NCBI RefSeq assembly: GCF_900156435.1
Contig: NZ_FTPQ01000001.1
Span: forward strand, 248,001-312,000
Source of the DNA: Microbacterium sp. RU1D
Lineage (GTDB): Bacteria; Actinomycetota; Actinomycetes; Actinomycetales; Microbacteriaceae
Reading direction: 5' to 3'
Length of the DNA: 64,000 nt
The notes beneath the pieces were generated by a model. That model did no database searches. It saw only the letters and a program-made list of their open reading frames with translations, and was not told the DNA's origin. Below are positions 37,857 through 44,938 of this stretch, piece by piece; the first letter of the stretch is position 1, and the number at the start of each line of letters is the position of its first letter. The position numbers were made by a program, and so were the translations under genes.

Positions 37857-38210
37857 GTGGTGCCGTTTAGCAGCAAGGAAGCGTTGCAGGATTGGTTGCG
37901 TGAGTTCGCCGCGGTGCGTGACAATGCTGTCGCCGCACCCTATGTCGCGGATCAGGAACCTACCGATGGGCGCGACAGCGGCCTCGTAATTTTCCCGCTG
38001 CGCAACGCGACGACCTCCGTTTTCATTCGACCTGTCACGACCGGCGCACCAGAGTGGCGCGTCACCATCGAGGCGCAGCCTGAGATCACTGAGCTCACTC
38101 CTCAAGAGCTTCATGACTTGTGTCGCGAGCTGGACGGCGTGGCCGACCTGTGCACGTTCCTCCAGCAGAAGACGAACGAATGCGCTGGTCAGCACTCCGC
38201 CGCGCGGTGA
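37857..38210 (+). CDS. Hypothetical protein
   Basis: A 117-residue acidic protein: VPFSSKEALQDWLREFAAVR, then AAPYVADQEPTDGRDSG, FPLRNATTSVFIRPVTTG, WRVTIEAQPEITELTPQ and LHDLCRELDGVADLCTFLQQ. The mix of helices and one beta pair reads like a real soluble protein, and AAGGG precedes the tandem GTG starts at 37857/37860. No family is recognised. Codon use is less GC-biased than in the flanking core genes. A 205-residue frame on the opposite strand is taken to be its shadow. Confidence 0.6.
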   Translation: MVPFSSKEALQDWLREFAAVRDNAVAAPYVADQEPTDGRDSGLVIFPLRNATTSVFIRPVTTGAPEWRVTIEAQPEITELTPQELHDLCRELDGVADLCTFLQQKTNECAGQHSAAR

Positions 38211-38280
38211 CCAATCCGTCTCGGAGTTGACGCAGCTTGTCCACGCGGCTTGTGAGTGACGTTGAAGCTGCGCTCTACTG

Positions 38281-38306
38281 GGCAAGCCGATCTGCTTCGC
38301 ACCACC
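38281..38306 (-). repeat. Island palindrome, copy a
   Basis: The minus strand reads GGTGGTGCGAAGCAGATCGG then CTTGCC, almost the same as copy b at 38797. It is one of four copies confined to 38.2-44.1 kb. Confidence 0.65.
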
Positions 38307-38340
38307 GTTAGACGGCCACCCGAATCTTGCTCACACTGGG

Positions 38341-38510
38341 GAAGCCAAGCACGGCTACACCGTCGCCCAAGGATGAAAGCTCGGCCGCGCTGGACACATC
38401 ACCATCACCGCTGACTGGACGGCACCGTATGGGTCGGCGGCGCCACCACCACTCTCTTCCGGCACCGCAACCGCCGAACAACCCTCGCCTTCCGAGGCCC
38501 TCAGCGACTG
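38341..38510 (+). pseudogene. PhzF-family isomerase fragment
   Basis: Three frames together give the C-terminal part of a PhzF-like epimerase/isomerase: HGYTVAQG, stop, KLGRAGHITIT in one frame, DGTVWVGGATTTLF in the next, and GTATAEQ in the first again. Family members end with a Val-x-x-Gly-x-x-x-Gly-Arg stretch and DGxVWVGG in that order. A stop and at least two frameshifts are present, and the N-terminal two thirds, including the catalytic Glu and the PATGSA loop, are missing. Confidence 0.55.
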
Positions 38511-38583
38511 ATAGGTGGGTGTCCGCCCCGCGGCGGGGACTCACCTCCACCTGTTGGGGGAGGTGCACACGAGCCCGCTCTCG

Positions 38584-38589
38584 TACCGT
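38584..38589 (+). promoter_or_regulatory. -10 box TACCGT, leaderless start of 48-residue ORF
   Basis: TACCGT, then CAAGGG, then ATG 38596, with the six-base spacing seen elsewhere. Confidence 0.4.
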
Positions 38590-38595
38590 CAAGGG

Positions 38596-38742
38596 ATGGA
38601 GAACTTGCCGCTGTTCCTGTTGCTGCTCGCACCCGGCCTCATCGGCGCTATTACCGTCGCGCTCCTTGCTCCCAAGCTGAACCGACAGCGGCGCGAACGC
38701 CTCGCGGAGGATGCAAAAGCCGCCGCGGGTTCAACCCCCTGA
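38596..38742 (+). CDS. 48-residue single-helix membrane protein
   Basis: MENLPLFLLLLAPGLIGAIT continues to VALLAPKLNRQRRERLAEDA: one N-terminal membrane helix of about 22 residues followed by a basic then mixed cytoplasmic tail. A leaderless-type TACCGT box sits six bases upstream, which raises its credibility. No family is recognised. The longer frame from 38515 reads through the PhzF remnant and is not favoured. Confidence 0.55.
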   Translation: MENLPLFLLLLAPGLIGAITVALLAPKLNRQRRERLAEDAKAAAGSTP

Positions 38743-38796
38743 CATTGCACCGCGGCGGTCGGCGGATTTCCGGCATCTCGTGGACGGGCTCGAGCG

Positions 38797-38826
38797 TGGT
38801 GCGAAACAGATCGGCTTTGCCTCACC
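38797..38826 (+). repeat. Island palindrome, copy b
   Basis: TGGTGCGAAACAGATCGGCT then TTGCCTCACC. The ends GGTG/CACC and GCGAAAC/GCTTTGC pair imperfectly. Lies between the 48-residue gene and the flavin monooxygenase gene. Confidence 0.7.
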
Positions 38827-38893
38827 CGGAGCCCCGTACCGAGTTGACTGGTGGGATCGTCGTGGCAAGTTGTTCGGTGGACGCTGAACCCCG

Positions 38894-39976
38894 TTATGTC
38901 GGGGTGGTGAGGGCTACTGCCGCAGCGCGGCCTGCCCGATTCGCACCGATGGTCGACTGTGAGGGTCCGTAGCCGATGAGGTGAATGCGAGGGTCGCGGG
39001 CTGCTTGTGTGCCCACGACGGGGATCCCCCCGAGTGGGCCGTACAGGTCGAGGTGGGCGAGATGAGCCAACGATGGCCGAAACCCCGTCGCCCAAACGAT
39101 GGCGTCGACAGCGGTGGAGGTCCCGTCTGCTTCGCTTAGGTGGTGTGCACTGACGGCCGTGAACATGGGGCGGGGGTCGAGTACACCGCGCTCACGGGCC
39201 GCTACCGCGTAGCTCGTCCAACCGAGCCCCGTGTAGGAGACCACGCTTCGCGGAGGTATCCCCTTCGCGGCGTCGCTACCGACTCGCCGTTCGACATCGA
39301 CGCCTTCTCTCTCATGAGCAAATTCGTGTTCGAGGAACACAGGCCGACGTCGGGTGTACCAAAAGGTCTCGGCGGTGCGGCTTATCTCTTCGAGGATCTG
39401 GACCGCCGAGATACCGCCGCCCACCACCGCCACCCGTTGACCGGCGAACTCCGAAGCTTGCGCATAGTCCCGGGTGTGCAGCTGACGGCCCAGGAACGAG
39501 GCGCGGCCGGGAAAATCGGGGGTGACGGGGTTGTCCCAGGTGCCAGTGGCGTTGATGATCGCCTCGACCTGCCAGGTCTCCTTATCTGTCGTCACGCGCA
39601 ACGGGGCCCCCGGGCTATCGCTTAGCGAAACAACGTCTTGAACGGTGCGTGGCCGGAGGATGGGGAGTCGTTGCTCTGCTTCGTACGAGCCGAAGTAGCG
39701 AGGCACGGCCGTGTTGCTGGACTCGTCGGGATCGATCGTCGGTACCGGCATGCCGGGGAGGGCAAAGATTCCGTTCACGGTCGACATTCGGAGTGTGTCC
39801 CACCGATGCACCCACGCACCTCCTGGGCGATCGCCCGCGTCGAGGACAGCGAACGTCCGCCCTCGCGCCGAGTCGTCCAGAGCAGATGACATACCGCGCC
39901 GTTGCAGGTGGTAAGCGGCCGAGAGCCCGGCTTGCCCCCCACCGATGACGAGAACAGATGCCGGGCGCACGTCCAT
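38894..39976 (-). CDS. NAD(P)/FAD-dependent monooxygenase, CzcO-like
   Basis: A 360-residue flavoprotein. FAD motif VLVIGGGQAGLSAAYHLQR, then LDAGDRPGGAWVHRWDTLRM, the NADPH motif VAVVGGGISAVQILEEI (about 180-196), and IVWATGFRPSLAHL near the end. It resembles CzcO-type flavin monooxygenases and lacks the Baeyer-Villiger fingerprint of the gene at 15214. It is divergent from marR 40258, and a palindrome identical in plan lies at both promoters, so the same MarR protein probably represses it. Substrate unknown. Confidence 0.87.
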   Translation of the reverse strand: MDVRPASVLVIGGGQAGLSAAYHLQRRGMSSALDDSARGRTFAVLDAGDRPGGAWVHRWDTLRMSTVNGIFALPGMPVPTIDPDESSNTAVPRYFGSYEAEQRLPILRPRTVQDVVSLSDSPGAPLRVTTDKETWQVEAIINATGTWDNPVTPDFPGRASFLGRQLHTRDYAQASEFAGQRVAVVGGGISAVQILEEISRTAETFWYTRRRPVFLEHEFAHEREGVDVERRVGSDAAKGIPPRSVVSYTGLGWTSYAVAARERGVLDPRPMFTAVSAHHLSEADGTSTAVDAIVWATGFRPSLAHLAHLDLYGPLGGIPVVGTQAARDPRIHLIGYGPSQSTIGANRAGRAAAVALTTPT

Positions 39977-40013
39977 CGTTACGCCGGAGACTGACGAAGA
40001 ACCCCGTAAGTAG

Positions 40014-40030
40014 TTGATACATCAATTATC
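40014..40030 (-). promoter_or_regulatory. MarR-type operator O1 and -10 box of the monooxygenase gene
   Basis: TTGATACATCAA (40014-40025) is a perfect inverted repeat with a two-base centre. The minus-strand hexamer GATAAT (40030-40025) abuts it, so a bound regulator would cover the transcript start. Confidence 0.65.
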
Positions 40031-40194
40031 GCGAGGTCAGATGCACGTGTCAACGTCGCGCCCTGCGACTGAAGGTGAAGCCTTGGCGCAGATCACGCGT
40101 CTCAGCGCGCATCAGTGGACGTGGCCCTGACGCCCCGCTCTCGACTAGACGGGGAGCCAGGAGAGGTCTCCATAGCCTTTACAAGACCGACAAA

Positions 40195-40216
40195 TAGCAT
40201 GTGGTTGACACATCAA
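40195..40216 (+). promoter_or_regulatory. -10 box and MarR-type operator O2 of the marR operon
   Basis: TAGCAT (40195-40200) is followed four bases later by TTGACACATCAA (40205-40216), which differs from O1 at one base. The arrangement mirrors O1: -10 box first, operator on the transcript start. Confidence 0.65.
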
Positions 40217-40257
40217 CAGTTGACGCGTACATTACTAACCGACAGGAAGAGGAAACC

Positions 40258-40755
40258 GTGACAGACCGCGCCGGGGCTGCCCGCAAACGCCGTTCGCCCA
40301 ACCAGGACGAGCTCACCGTGTGGCGCGATTACGTCGAGACGTCAGAGGCCGTGAAGCGTTCTTTGGCGGCGGATTTCCAGGCCACGTCGGGCATCACGCC
40401 CGGCGACTATGGGGTCCTCCTCGCGCTCAGCGAAGCACCCGATCGACGACTGCGGTCATCCGAACTGGCTGACGTCGTCGGTTGGGAACGCAGCCGGCTC
40501 TCGCACCATCTTCGGCGCATGGAAGAGCGCGGGCTCCTTGCCCGTCAGCGCGTTGACGGCGACGCTCGGGGCGCCGCCGTCGAGTTGACCGCGGACGGCG
40601 CGGCACTGTTCCGCAAGAGTTCCGCCTCGCACCTTCGCGTTGTGCGTGAGGTGTTCATCGACGCCTTCACGCCGGAACAACTCGAGGCAATGCACACAGC
40701 GACCACAGCCCTGCGTCAGCACCTGCAGGGCCGGTCTGGCTCCGGTTGCCCCTGA
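40258..40755 (+). CDS. MarR family regulator
   Basis: A 165-residue winged-helix protein. VWRDYVETSEAVKRSLAADF is the dimerisation helix, ITPGDYGVLLALSEAPDRRL leads into the DNA-binding part RSSELADVVGWERSRLSHHL, and RMEERGLLARQRVDGDARGA forms the wing. GTG 40258 is preferred, with AGGAAGAGG six bases upstream; the frame is open to GTG 40201, but that lies in the operator. The nearby twin operators suggest it represses itself and the divergent monooxygenase. A single Cys near the C-terminus is the only candidate redox switch. Confidence 0.9.
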   Translation: MTDRAGAARKRRSPNQDELTVWRDYVETSEAVKRSLAADFQATSGITPGDYGVLLALSEAPDRRLRSSELADVVGWERSRLSHHLRRMEERGLLARQRVDGDARGAAVELTADGAALFRKSSASHLRVVREVFIDAFTPEQLEAMHTATTALRQHLQGRSGSGCP

Positions 40756-40806
40756 ACGCCCGCCCTCTCTCGCAACTACTCGTCATCTCGGAACAGGAAC
40801 ACGCCC

Positions 40807-41172
40807 GTGCTCATCGCACTCTGGATCATTACCATCCTCCTCACCGTCGCCTACCTCGGCGCCGGGGTCATGAAGCTCACCAAGCCCCGTAGTGCCCTCA
40901 TCGACAGTGGGATGCCGTGGGCGGCGGACTTCACCTCCCCTTCGATCAAGACCATCGCCCTCCTCGAGGTCATCGGCGCGCTGGGCCTAATCCTTCCGCT
41001 GACGACGGGAATCGCTCCGATCCTGACCCCCATCGCCGCGGTCGCTCTCGCTGCCCTCATGCTCGGTGCCGTCGTCGTGCACGCCCGCCGCAAGGAATCC
41101 GTCGTGGCCCCAGCGATCCTCACCCTCCTGTCGATCGTCGTCGCCGTCCTCGGCTTCGTGGCCTTCGTGTGA
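40807..41172 (+). CDS. DoxX family membrane protein
   Basis: A 121-residue four-helix membrane protein. LIALWIITILLTVAYLGAGVMKL, with the Lys of the DoxX motif, then MPWAADFTSPSIKTIALLEVIGALGLILPL, and two more helices ending LLSIVVAVLGFVAFV. DoxX-family proteins often pair with oxidoreductases and redox-stress genes. GTG 40807 has only AACAGGAAC upstream as a weak ribosome site. It lies 51 bp after marR in the same operon. Confidence 0.88.
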   Translation: MLIALWIITILLTVAYLGAGVMKLTKPRSALIDSGMPWAADFTSPSIKTIALLEVIGALGLILPLTTGIAPILTPIAAVALAALMLGAVVVHARRKESVVAPAILTLLSIVVAVLGFVAFV

Positions 41173-41248
41173 CGCCCCGAACCTCGTCGGTCCCGTAACA
41201 GACGCAACCCATCAGACCCCACCTCACTCCCACAGAAAGAAGCACTTC

Positions 41249-41899
41249 ATGTCCCGTATCGTCATCTTCGGCGCCACCGGTTACGCCGGCGGTCATATCG
41301 CCACCGAGCTCACCTCCCGCGGTCACTCCGTCGCTGGCATTGCCCGCCACCAGCCCGCGCACGCACCGGCAGACATCTCGTTCGCTACCGGTTCGCTTCA
41401 CGATGCCGACTTCGTCCGTGAAGCGGTGACCGGTGCCGACGTCGTCGTCGTGGCCCTGCCCGCGCAGACTGCCGAGCAGGGTGGCCCGGCCCTGATCGAC
41501 TCGATCCCCGCAGTTGTTGACGCGGTCGTGTCGGCCGGCGCCCGACTCGCCGTCGTGGGCGGAGCAGGATCTCTGTTTGCTTACGAGGGCGGCCCGCAGG
41601 TCATGGACCTCGACCAGTTCCCCGAGGCATACCGCCCCGAGGCGCGCCAGCACGCAGCCGTTCTCGACGCGCTGCGCTCCTCGACGGGAGACCTCGACTG
41701 GTTTTACCTCAGCCCCGCGGGTGGATTCGGCGCGTGGGCACCGGGTGAGCGGACCGGGCATTTCCGCCTTGGCGGCGACGTTCTCCTCGCCGACGACGAG
41801 GGCCAGTCGGACATCTCCGGAGCCGACTACGCCATCGCGTTCGTCGATGAAATCGAGCAGCCCCAGCACTCCCGCCAGCGGTTCTCCGTCGCCTACTAA
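41249..41899 (+). CDS. NAD(P)H-binding oxidoreductase, NmrA/atypical-SDR type
   Basis: A 216-residue protein with an intact dinucleotide motif IVIFGATGYAGGHIATEL, then GADVVVVALPAQTAE and LAVVGGAGSLFAYEGG. It lacks the Tyr-x-x-x-Lys pair of classical SDRs and resembles the NAD(P)H-binding group around NmrA and YwnB. AGAAAGAAG precedes ATG 41249. Third gene of the marR operon, 22 bp before the luciferase-like gene. Probably a quinone or flavin reductase-like enzyme; no direct evidence. Confidence 0.87.
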   Translation: MSRIVIFGATGYAGGHIATELTSRGHSVAGIARHQPAHAPADISFATGSLHDADFVREAVTGADVVVVALPAQTAEQGGPALIDSIPAVVDAVVSAGARLAVVGGAGSLFAYEGGPQVMDLDQFPEAYRPEARQHAAVLDALRSSTGDLDWFYLSPAGGFGAWAPGERTGHFRLGGDVLLADDEGQSDISGADYAIAFVDEIEQPQHSRQRFSVAY

Positions 41900-41921
41900 C
41901 TCGCCACCAAGAGGAAGCATC

Positions 41922-42971
41922 ATGGACCACCCGCTCGAGCTCGGTCTCGACACGTTCGGCGACGTGACGGCCACGGCTGACGGCACCCTCGTCTCCCACG
42001 CCCAGTCCATCCGCGACGTCGTCGAAGAGGCGGTCCTCGCCGACCAGCTCGGCCTCGACTTCTTCGGCATCGGCGAGCACCACCGCGTCGAATTCGGCGT
42101 CAGCGCCCCGGAAGTCGTCATCGCGGCCATTGCGGCCCGGACCCAGCACATCAAGCTGGGTTCGGCCGTGACCGTCCTCAGCAGCGACGACCCCGTCCGC
42201 GTCTACGAGCGCTTCGCCACCCTCGACGCCCTCAGCAATGGCCGGGCTGAAGTCGTCCTCGGGCGAGGATCATTCACCGAGTCCTTCCCCCTCTTCGGCT
42301 ACAGCCTCTCCGACTACGAAATCCTCTTCGAGGAAAAAATCCAGCTCTTCGCAGAACTGCTCAAAGACGCCCCCGTCACGTGGAGCGGCACAAAGCGCAG
42401 TCCCCTGGAGAACCAGTGGGTGTACCCGCGCCCCGAAAGTGGCACCCTGAAAACCTGGGTCGGCGTCGGCGGCTCACCCGAATCGGTCGTCCGCGCCGCC
42501 CACTACGGGCTGCCCCTCATGATCGCCATCATCGGCGGCAAGCCGGCGAACTTCGCCGGCCACGCCGATCTCTACCGGCGAGCACTCGACCAGTTCGGCA
42601 AGGCGCCGCAGCCGATCGCCATCCACTCCTCGGGGTACATCGCCGAAACGGACGAGGAGGCGATCGAGACCATCTACCCGCATCACATGGCCTTCATGGA
42701 GAAAGCCGGGAAGGAACGAGGCTGGCCGCCCGCCACCCGCGCGCAATACTTGCACGGCGTCGGCCCCGAAGGCGCGCTCTACATCGGCTCACCCGAGACG
42801 GTCGCCCGCAAGATCGTCCACAACCTGCGCGCGCTCGGCGCGACCCGTTTCGACCTGCGCTACAGCAACGGACCGGTACGCCACGACCAACTCATGAGCA
42901 GCATTGAGCTCTACGGCACCAAGGTCGCACCACTCGTACGCGAACTAATGGCCGAAGCCGACGCCGCCTAG
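41922..42971 (+). CDS. LLM-class flavin-dependent monooxygenase
   Basis: A 349-residue luciferase-like TIM-barrel protein. LELGLDTFGDVTATADGTLV at the start, DFFGIGEHHRVEFGVSAPEV, LGSAVTVLSSDDPVRVYERF, VVLGRGSFTESFPLFGY, then KTWVGVGGSPESVVRAAHYG and IGSPETVARKIV. This matches the FMN-dependent LLM subgroup with the EHH triad rather than F420-dependent members. AGAGGAAG precedes ATG 41922. It is the last gene of the marR-doxX operon and probably shares redox or xenobiotic substrates with it. Confidence 0.88.
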   Translation: MDHPLELGLDTFGDVTATADGTLVSHAQSIRDVVEEAVLADQLGLDFFGIGEHHRVEFGVSAPEVVIAAIAARTQHIKLGSAVTVLSSDDPVRVYERFATLDALSNGRAEVVLGRGSFTESFPLFGYSLSDYEILFEEKIQLFAELLKDAPVTWSGTKRSPLENQWVYPRPESGTLKTWVGVGGSPESVVRAAHYGLPLMIAIIGGKPANFAGHADLYRRALDQFGKAPQPIAIHSSGYIAETDEEAIETIYPHHMAFMEKAGKERGWPPATRAQYLHGVGPEGALYIGSPETVARKIVHNLRALGATRFDLRYSNGPVRHDQLMSSIELYGTKVAPLVRELMAEADAA

Positions 42972-43013
42972 ACGGAGGCCACCGAGACTGCGCGGGGGAC
43001 GGGAAACGAACAA

Positions 43014-43315
43014 GTGCGAGTCGACTTCGAGGACCGACTCCTGGCACATCTCCAGATCGTCATCGGCAACAAGCTCCGCCGCGGTGAGCCCTTCTACCTG
43101 ACGTGGAAGGAGGACCAGTCCGTCGGCGGTGGCCGCACCGCGGTATGGGTACACCGCGGGGCATCGTGCAGGTTCAAGTTCAGTGGCGGCCGGGCGCCCG
43201 CCGTCAATCGCGCGTGGCTCGAATCCCTCATGCACACCGCAAACAGCCCACAGGCCTGCACGTCGTCCCCGAACCTTCGGAGTCCAGCACCGAGCAGAGC
43301 TCACTCCTGGGCTGA
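43014..43315 (+). pseudogene. Frameshifted DUF7882-family gene
   Basis: From GTG 43014 the frame gives VDFEDRLLAHLQIVIGNKLR, RGEPFYLTWKEDQSVGGGRT and NRAWLESLMHTANSP, a typical DUF7882 core. Near 43250 the frame is lost: the proper ending GLHVVPEPSESSTEQSSLLG with its stop at 43313-43315 is in another frame. The N-terminal MGKFIY-type start seen in the 37.7-kb copy is also missing, as the frame runs up from the luciferase-like gene's stop without an ATG. Both damages point to a pseudogene. A read error cannot be excluded for the shift. Confidence 0.75.
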
Positions 43316-43336
43316 GCGCGTCATCTCGCGCTCAGA

Positions 43337-43364
43337 TGGTGCGAAACCCATCGGTTTTGCATCA
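43337..43364 (+). repeat. Island palindrome, copy c
   Basis: TGGTGCGAAACCCATCGGTT then TTGCATCA. Imperfect stem of GGTGCGAAACC against GGTTTTGCATC around CATC. It follows the DUF7882 remnant and precedes the GNAT gene. Confidence 0.72.
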
Positions 43365-43412
43365 CGTATCGCGTGACAGAGAGCCAAGTTCGGGTGATGG
43401 TTGAATTTCTGG

Positions 43413-43898
43413 ATGACGCCTTCTGTCCGGCCCTCAAGACGGGAGGACGCTGAGACCATCACGGCTCTCCATGCGGCCTCACGAGCCTTCTACTACGGTG
43501 AGTCGCTTCGGAATAGCGACGCCGAGCGGAGTCGCTTGAATATGTGGACACGGTTCCTAGCGGAACCGTACCGACAGACTTTCGTGGTCGACACGCCTAC
43601 AGGTATGGCCGGCTTCATCCATTTCCGCGTCCCGCCGGAAGAAACGGAACCCGTCGAGCTCGTCGGGCTATATGTGGACCCCGAGCGGATCGGACAGGGA
43701 ATAGGCTCCACGCTCTACATCCAGTTCGGTCGATCGCTGGGTGGGCGAGAAGCCGAACTCGAGGTATGGCAAGGCAACGAACGTGCACAGCGCTTCTACC
43801 AGGCACGCGGTTGGGTCCCCACGGGCCGGTTGCGCGTCGGACCGGACGAACAGCCGTTCGTGACGTGGAGACTGTCGCCCGACCCCGTCGGGCTCTAG
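43413..43898 (+). CDS. GNAT family N-acetyltransferase
   Basis: A 161-residue acetyltransferase. VRPSRREDAETITALHAASR is the usual first strand-helix, and the acetyl-CoA site is VELVGLYVDPERIGQGIGST with the Gln-Gly-Ile-Gly pyrophosphate loop. EVWQGNERAQRFYQARGWVP is the C-terminal motif B. ATG 43413 is used; TTG 43401 is possible. It stands alone between two copies of the island palindrome. Acceptor substrate unknown. Confidence 0.88.
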   Translation: MTPSVRPSRREDAETITALHAASRAFYYGESLRNSDAERSRLNMWTRFLAEPYRQTFVVDTPTGMAGFIHFRVPPEETEPVELVGLYVDPERIGQGIGSTLYIQFGRSLGGREAELEVWQGNERAQRFYQARGWVPTGRLRVGPDEQPFVTWRLSPDPVGL

Positions 43899-43979
43899 GC
43901 CCAGGCACGAAGTCAATCGCCCGAAGGTACTCGGTGCGAGATTGACTGCAGAATGTAGCGTCGCTGCTGCTGGGCCCCC

Positions 43980-44013
43980 GGTTGGTGCGAAACCGATGGG
44001 TTTCGCACCAACC
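43980..44013. repeat. Island palindrome, copy d, perfect hairpin
   Basis: GGTTGGTGCGAAACC (43980-43994), loop GATG, then the exact complement (43999-44013): 15 bp with a four-base loop. It is the most regular of the four copies and could act as a terminator after the GNAT gene. Confidence 0.82.
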
Positions 44014-44346
44014 GTGAGGTCTCAGATGAGGTGCCGGAGTTCGGGCGGTTGATGTGATGCAAAAGTCCAATGCGATAGGTGTCCGAATGGGGATCGCTAT
44101 CCGGTACGACAGGGGCCGGCGGGCTGGCGATACGGATTCCGCGAAATCTGTGGAGTTGGCAGCTTCGCGGCGCTGTTCTGTGACCGCTTTGTGTCGGAGG
44201 TGCCGACGACGAGCGCGCTTGCCCGCCACATCGCTGCGCTTTCGCGGGGACGCGTTGAACTGCTGGTGACGGTAGAGGTTTGCGCGGCTTTCTCGGCCGA
44301 GGTGATTGTGGTGCCGCTCAGGCGCTCTCGAGGCGCCAGGCGTCCA
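44014..44346. other. Gene-free stretch before second marR
   Basis: A plus-strand frame from about 44070 to 44360 is open and contains a coherent-looking run (GWRYGFREICGVGSFAALFC), but has no plausible start upstream, no family match that I recognise, and overlaps the end of marR. It may be a decayed remnant. Nothing else is visible. Confidence 0.4.
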
Positions 44347-44838
44347 TCAGGGACGCGCAGAGCGCGGTGGCAGTAGCGTGATGCATTCGCCGCGCAGCGG
44401 GGTGAGGATCGTTTCGGCCAGGTCTTCGAGCTGGTTCCTCTGATCAGCATCGAGCAGGCCGAAGACACGAGCGCGCACCTCGGCCACATAGCCGGGCTCC
44501 ACCTTGTTCAGAAGCTCCGCTCCCGGCCCCGTCAGCCGCGCGAGCGTCCGCCGGGCATCTTCCGGGTCCGTACTCCTGCTCAAGAGCCCCCGACGTTCGA
44601 GTCGCCCGACGATGCGCGAGAGATGCGACGGGGTGACACTCGCGGTCGCTGCAAGCCGGCTCATGTGGATCTCGCGATCCTCACTCGTGGAGAGACAGCG
44701 CAGGACGCCGAACTCTGCGTGGCTGAGATCAGCAGCCCCCTCGAGCCAGATGTCGAGTTCGGCGGGGAGCCACATCATTACCCCGACCAGTAGAGCCCAG
44801 GTGCGGTCTTCTTGCGGGGACAGGCGGTCGTCGGGCAC
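44347..44838 (-). CDS. MarR family regulator
   Basis: A 163-residue winged-helix regulator. LPAELDIWLEGAADLSHAEF is the dimer region, SRLAATASVTPSHLSRIVGR is the recognition-helix part, and LERRGLLSRSTDPEDARRTL the wing. There is one Cys in LRCLSTSEDRE (about residue 48) and another in the tail, either of which could sense oxidants. GTG 44838 lies six bases after a TAGACT box. It is divergent from the quinone-oxidoreductase-like gene, which it probably controls. Confidence 0.9.
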   Translation of the reverse strand: MPDDRLSPQEDRTWALLVGVMMWLPAELDIWLEGAADLSHAEFGVLRCLSTSEDREIHMSRLAATASVTPSHLSRIVGRLERRGLLSRSTDPEDARRTLARLTGPGAELLNKVEPGYVAEVRARVFGLLDADQRNQLEDLAETILTPLRGECITLLPPRSARP

Positions 44839-44844
44839 GTCCTC

Positions 44845-44850
44845 AGTCTA
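44845..44850 (-). promoter_or_regulatory. -10 box TAGACT, leaderless start of second marR
   Basis: Minus-strand TAGACT, six bases, then GTG 44838. Confidence 0.5.
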
Positions 44851-44855
44851 ATTCC

Positions 44856-44901
44856 CTTGCCGCGGAAACTAGACAGCGCTATGGTTCCTTTCCGTGGCAA
44901 G
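44856..44901. promoter_or_regulatory. Inverted-repeat operator between marR and oxidoreductase gene
   Basis: CTTGCCGCGGAA (44856-44867) and TTCCGTGGCAAG (44890-44901) are inverted copies with one mismatch, 34 bases apart centre to centre. The first arm contains TTGCCG and a TATGGT hexamer follows 16 bases later, a reasonable -35/-10 pair for the oxidoreductase gene, so the arms bracket its promoter. Confidence 0.6.
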
Positions 44902-44938
44902 CATTAGCTGCTGCGATCCTAGAAGAGAGATCCCCGTC

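Noticed and set aside
37668..38285. 205-residue minus-strand gene
   Set aside because: It covers the plausible plus-strand gene 37857-38210 in antisense and shows no family pattern. The DUF7882 relic next to it is in a different frame.
38515..38595. Longer form of the 48-residue membrane protein starting at 38515
   Set aside because: The extension reads through the PhzF relic and lacks hydrophobic or conserved character; the internal ATG has a better-placed promoter.
40201..40257. MarR starting at GTG 40201
   Set aside because: It would begin inside the operator next to the -10 box; GTG 40258 has a strong ribosome site.
44070..44360. Open plus-strand frame before second marR
   Set aside because: It looks coherent in part but has no start codon in a good context, no family match, and overlaps the end of the regulator. 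Recorded as gene-free.
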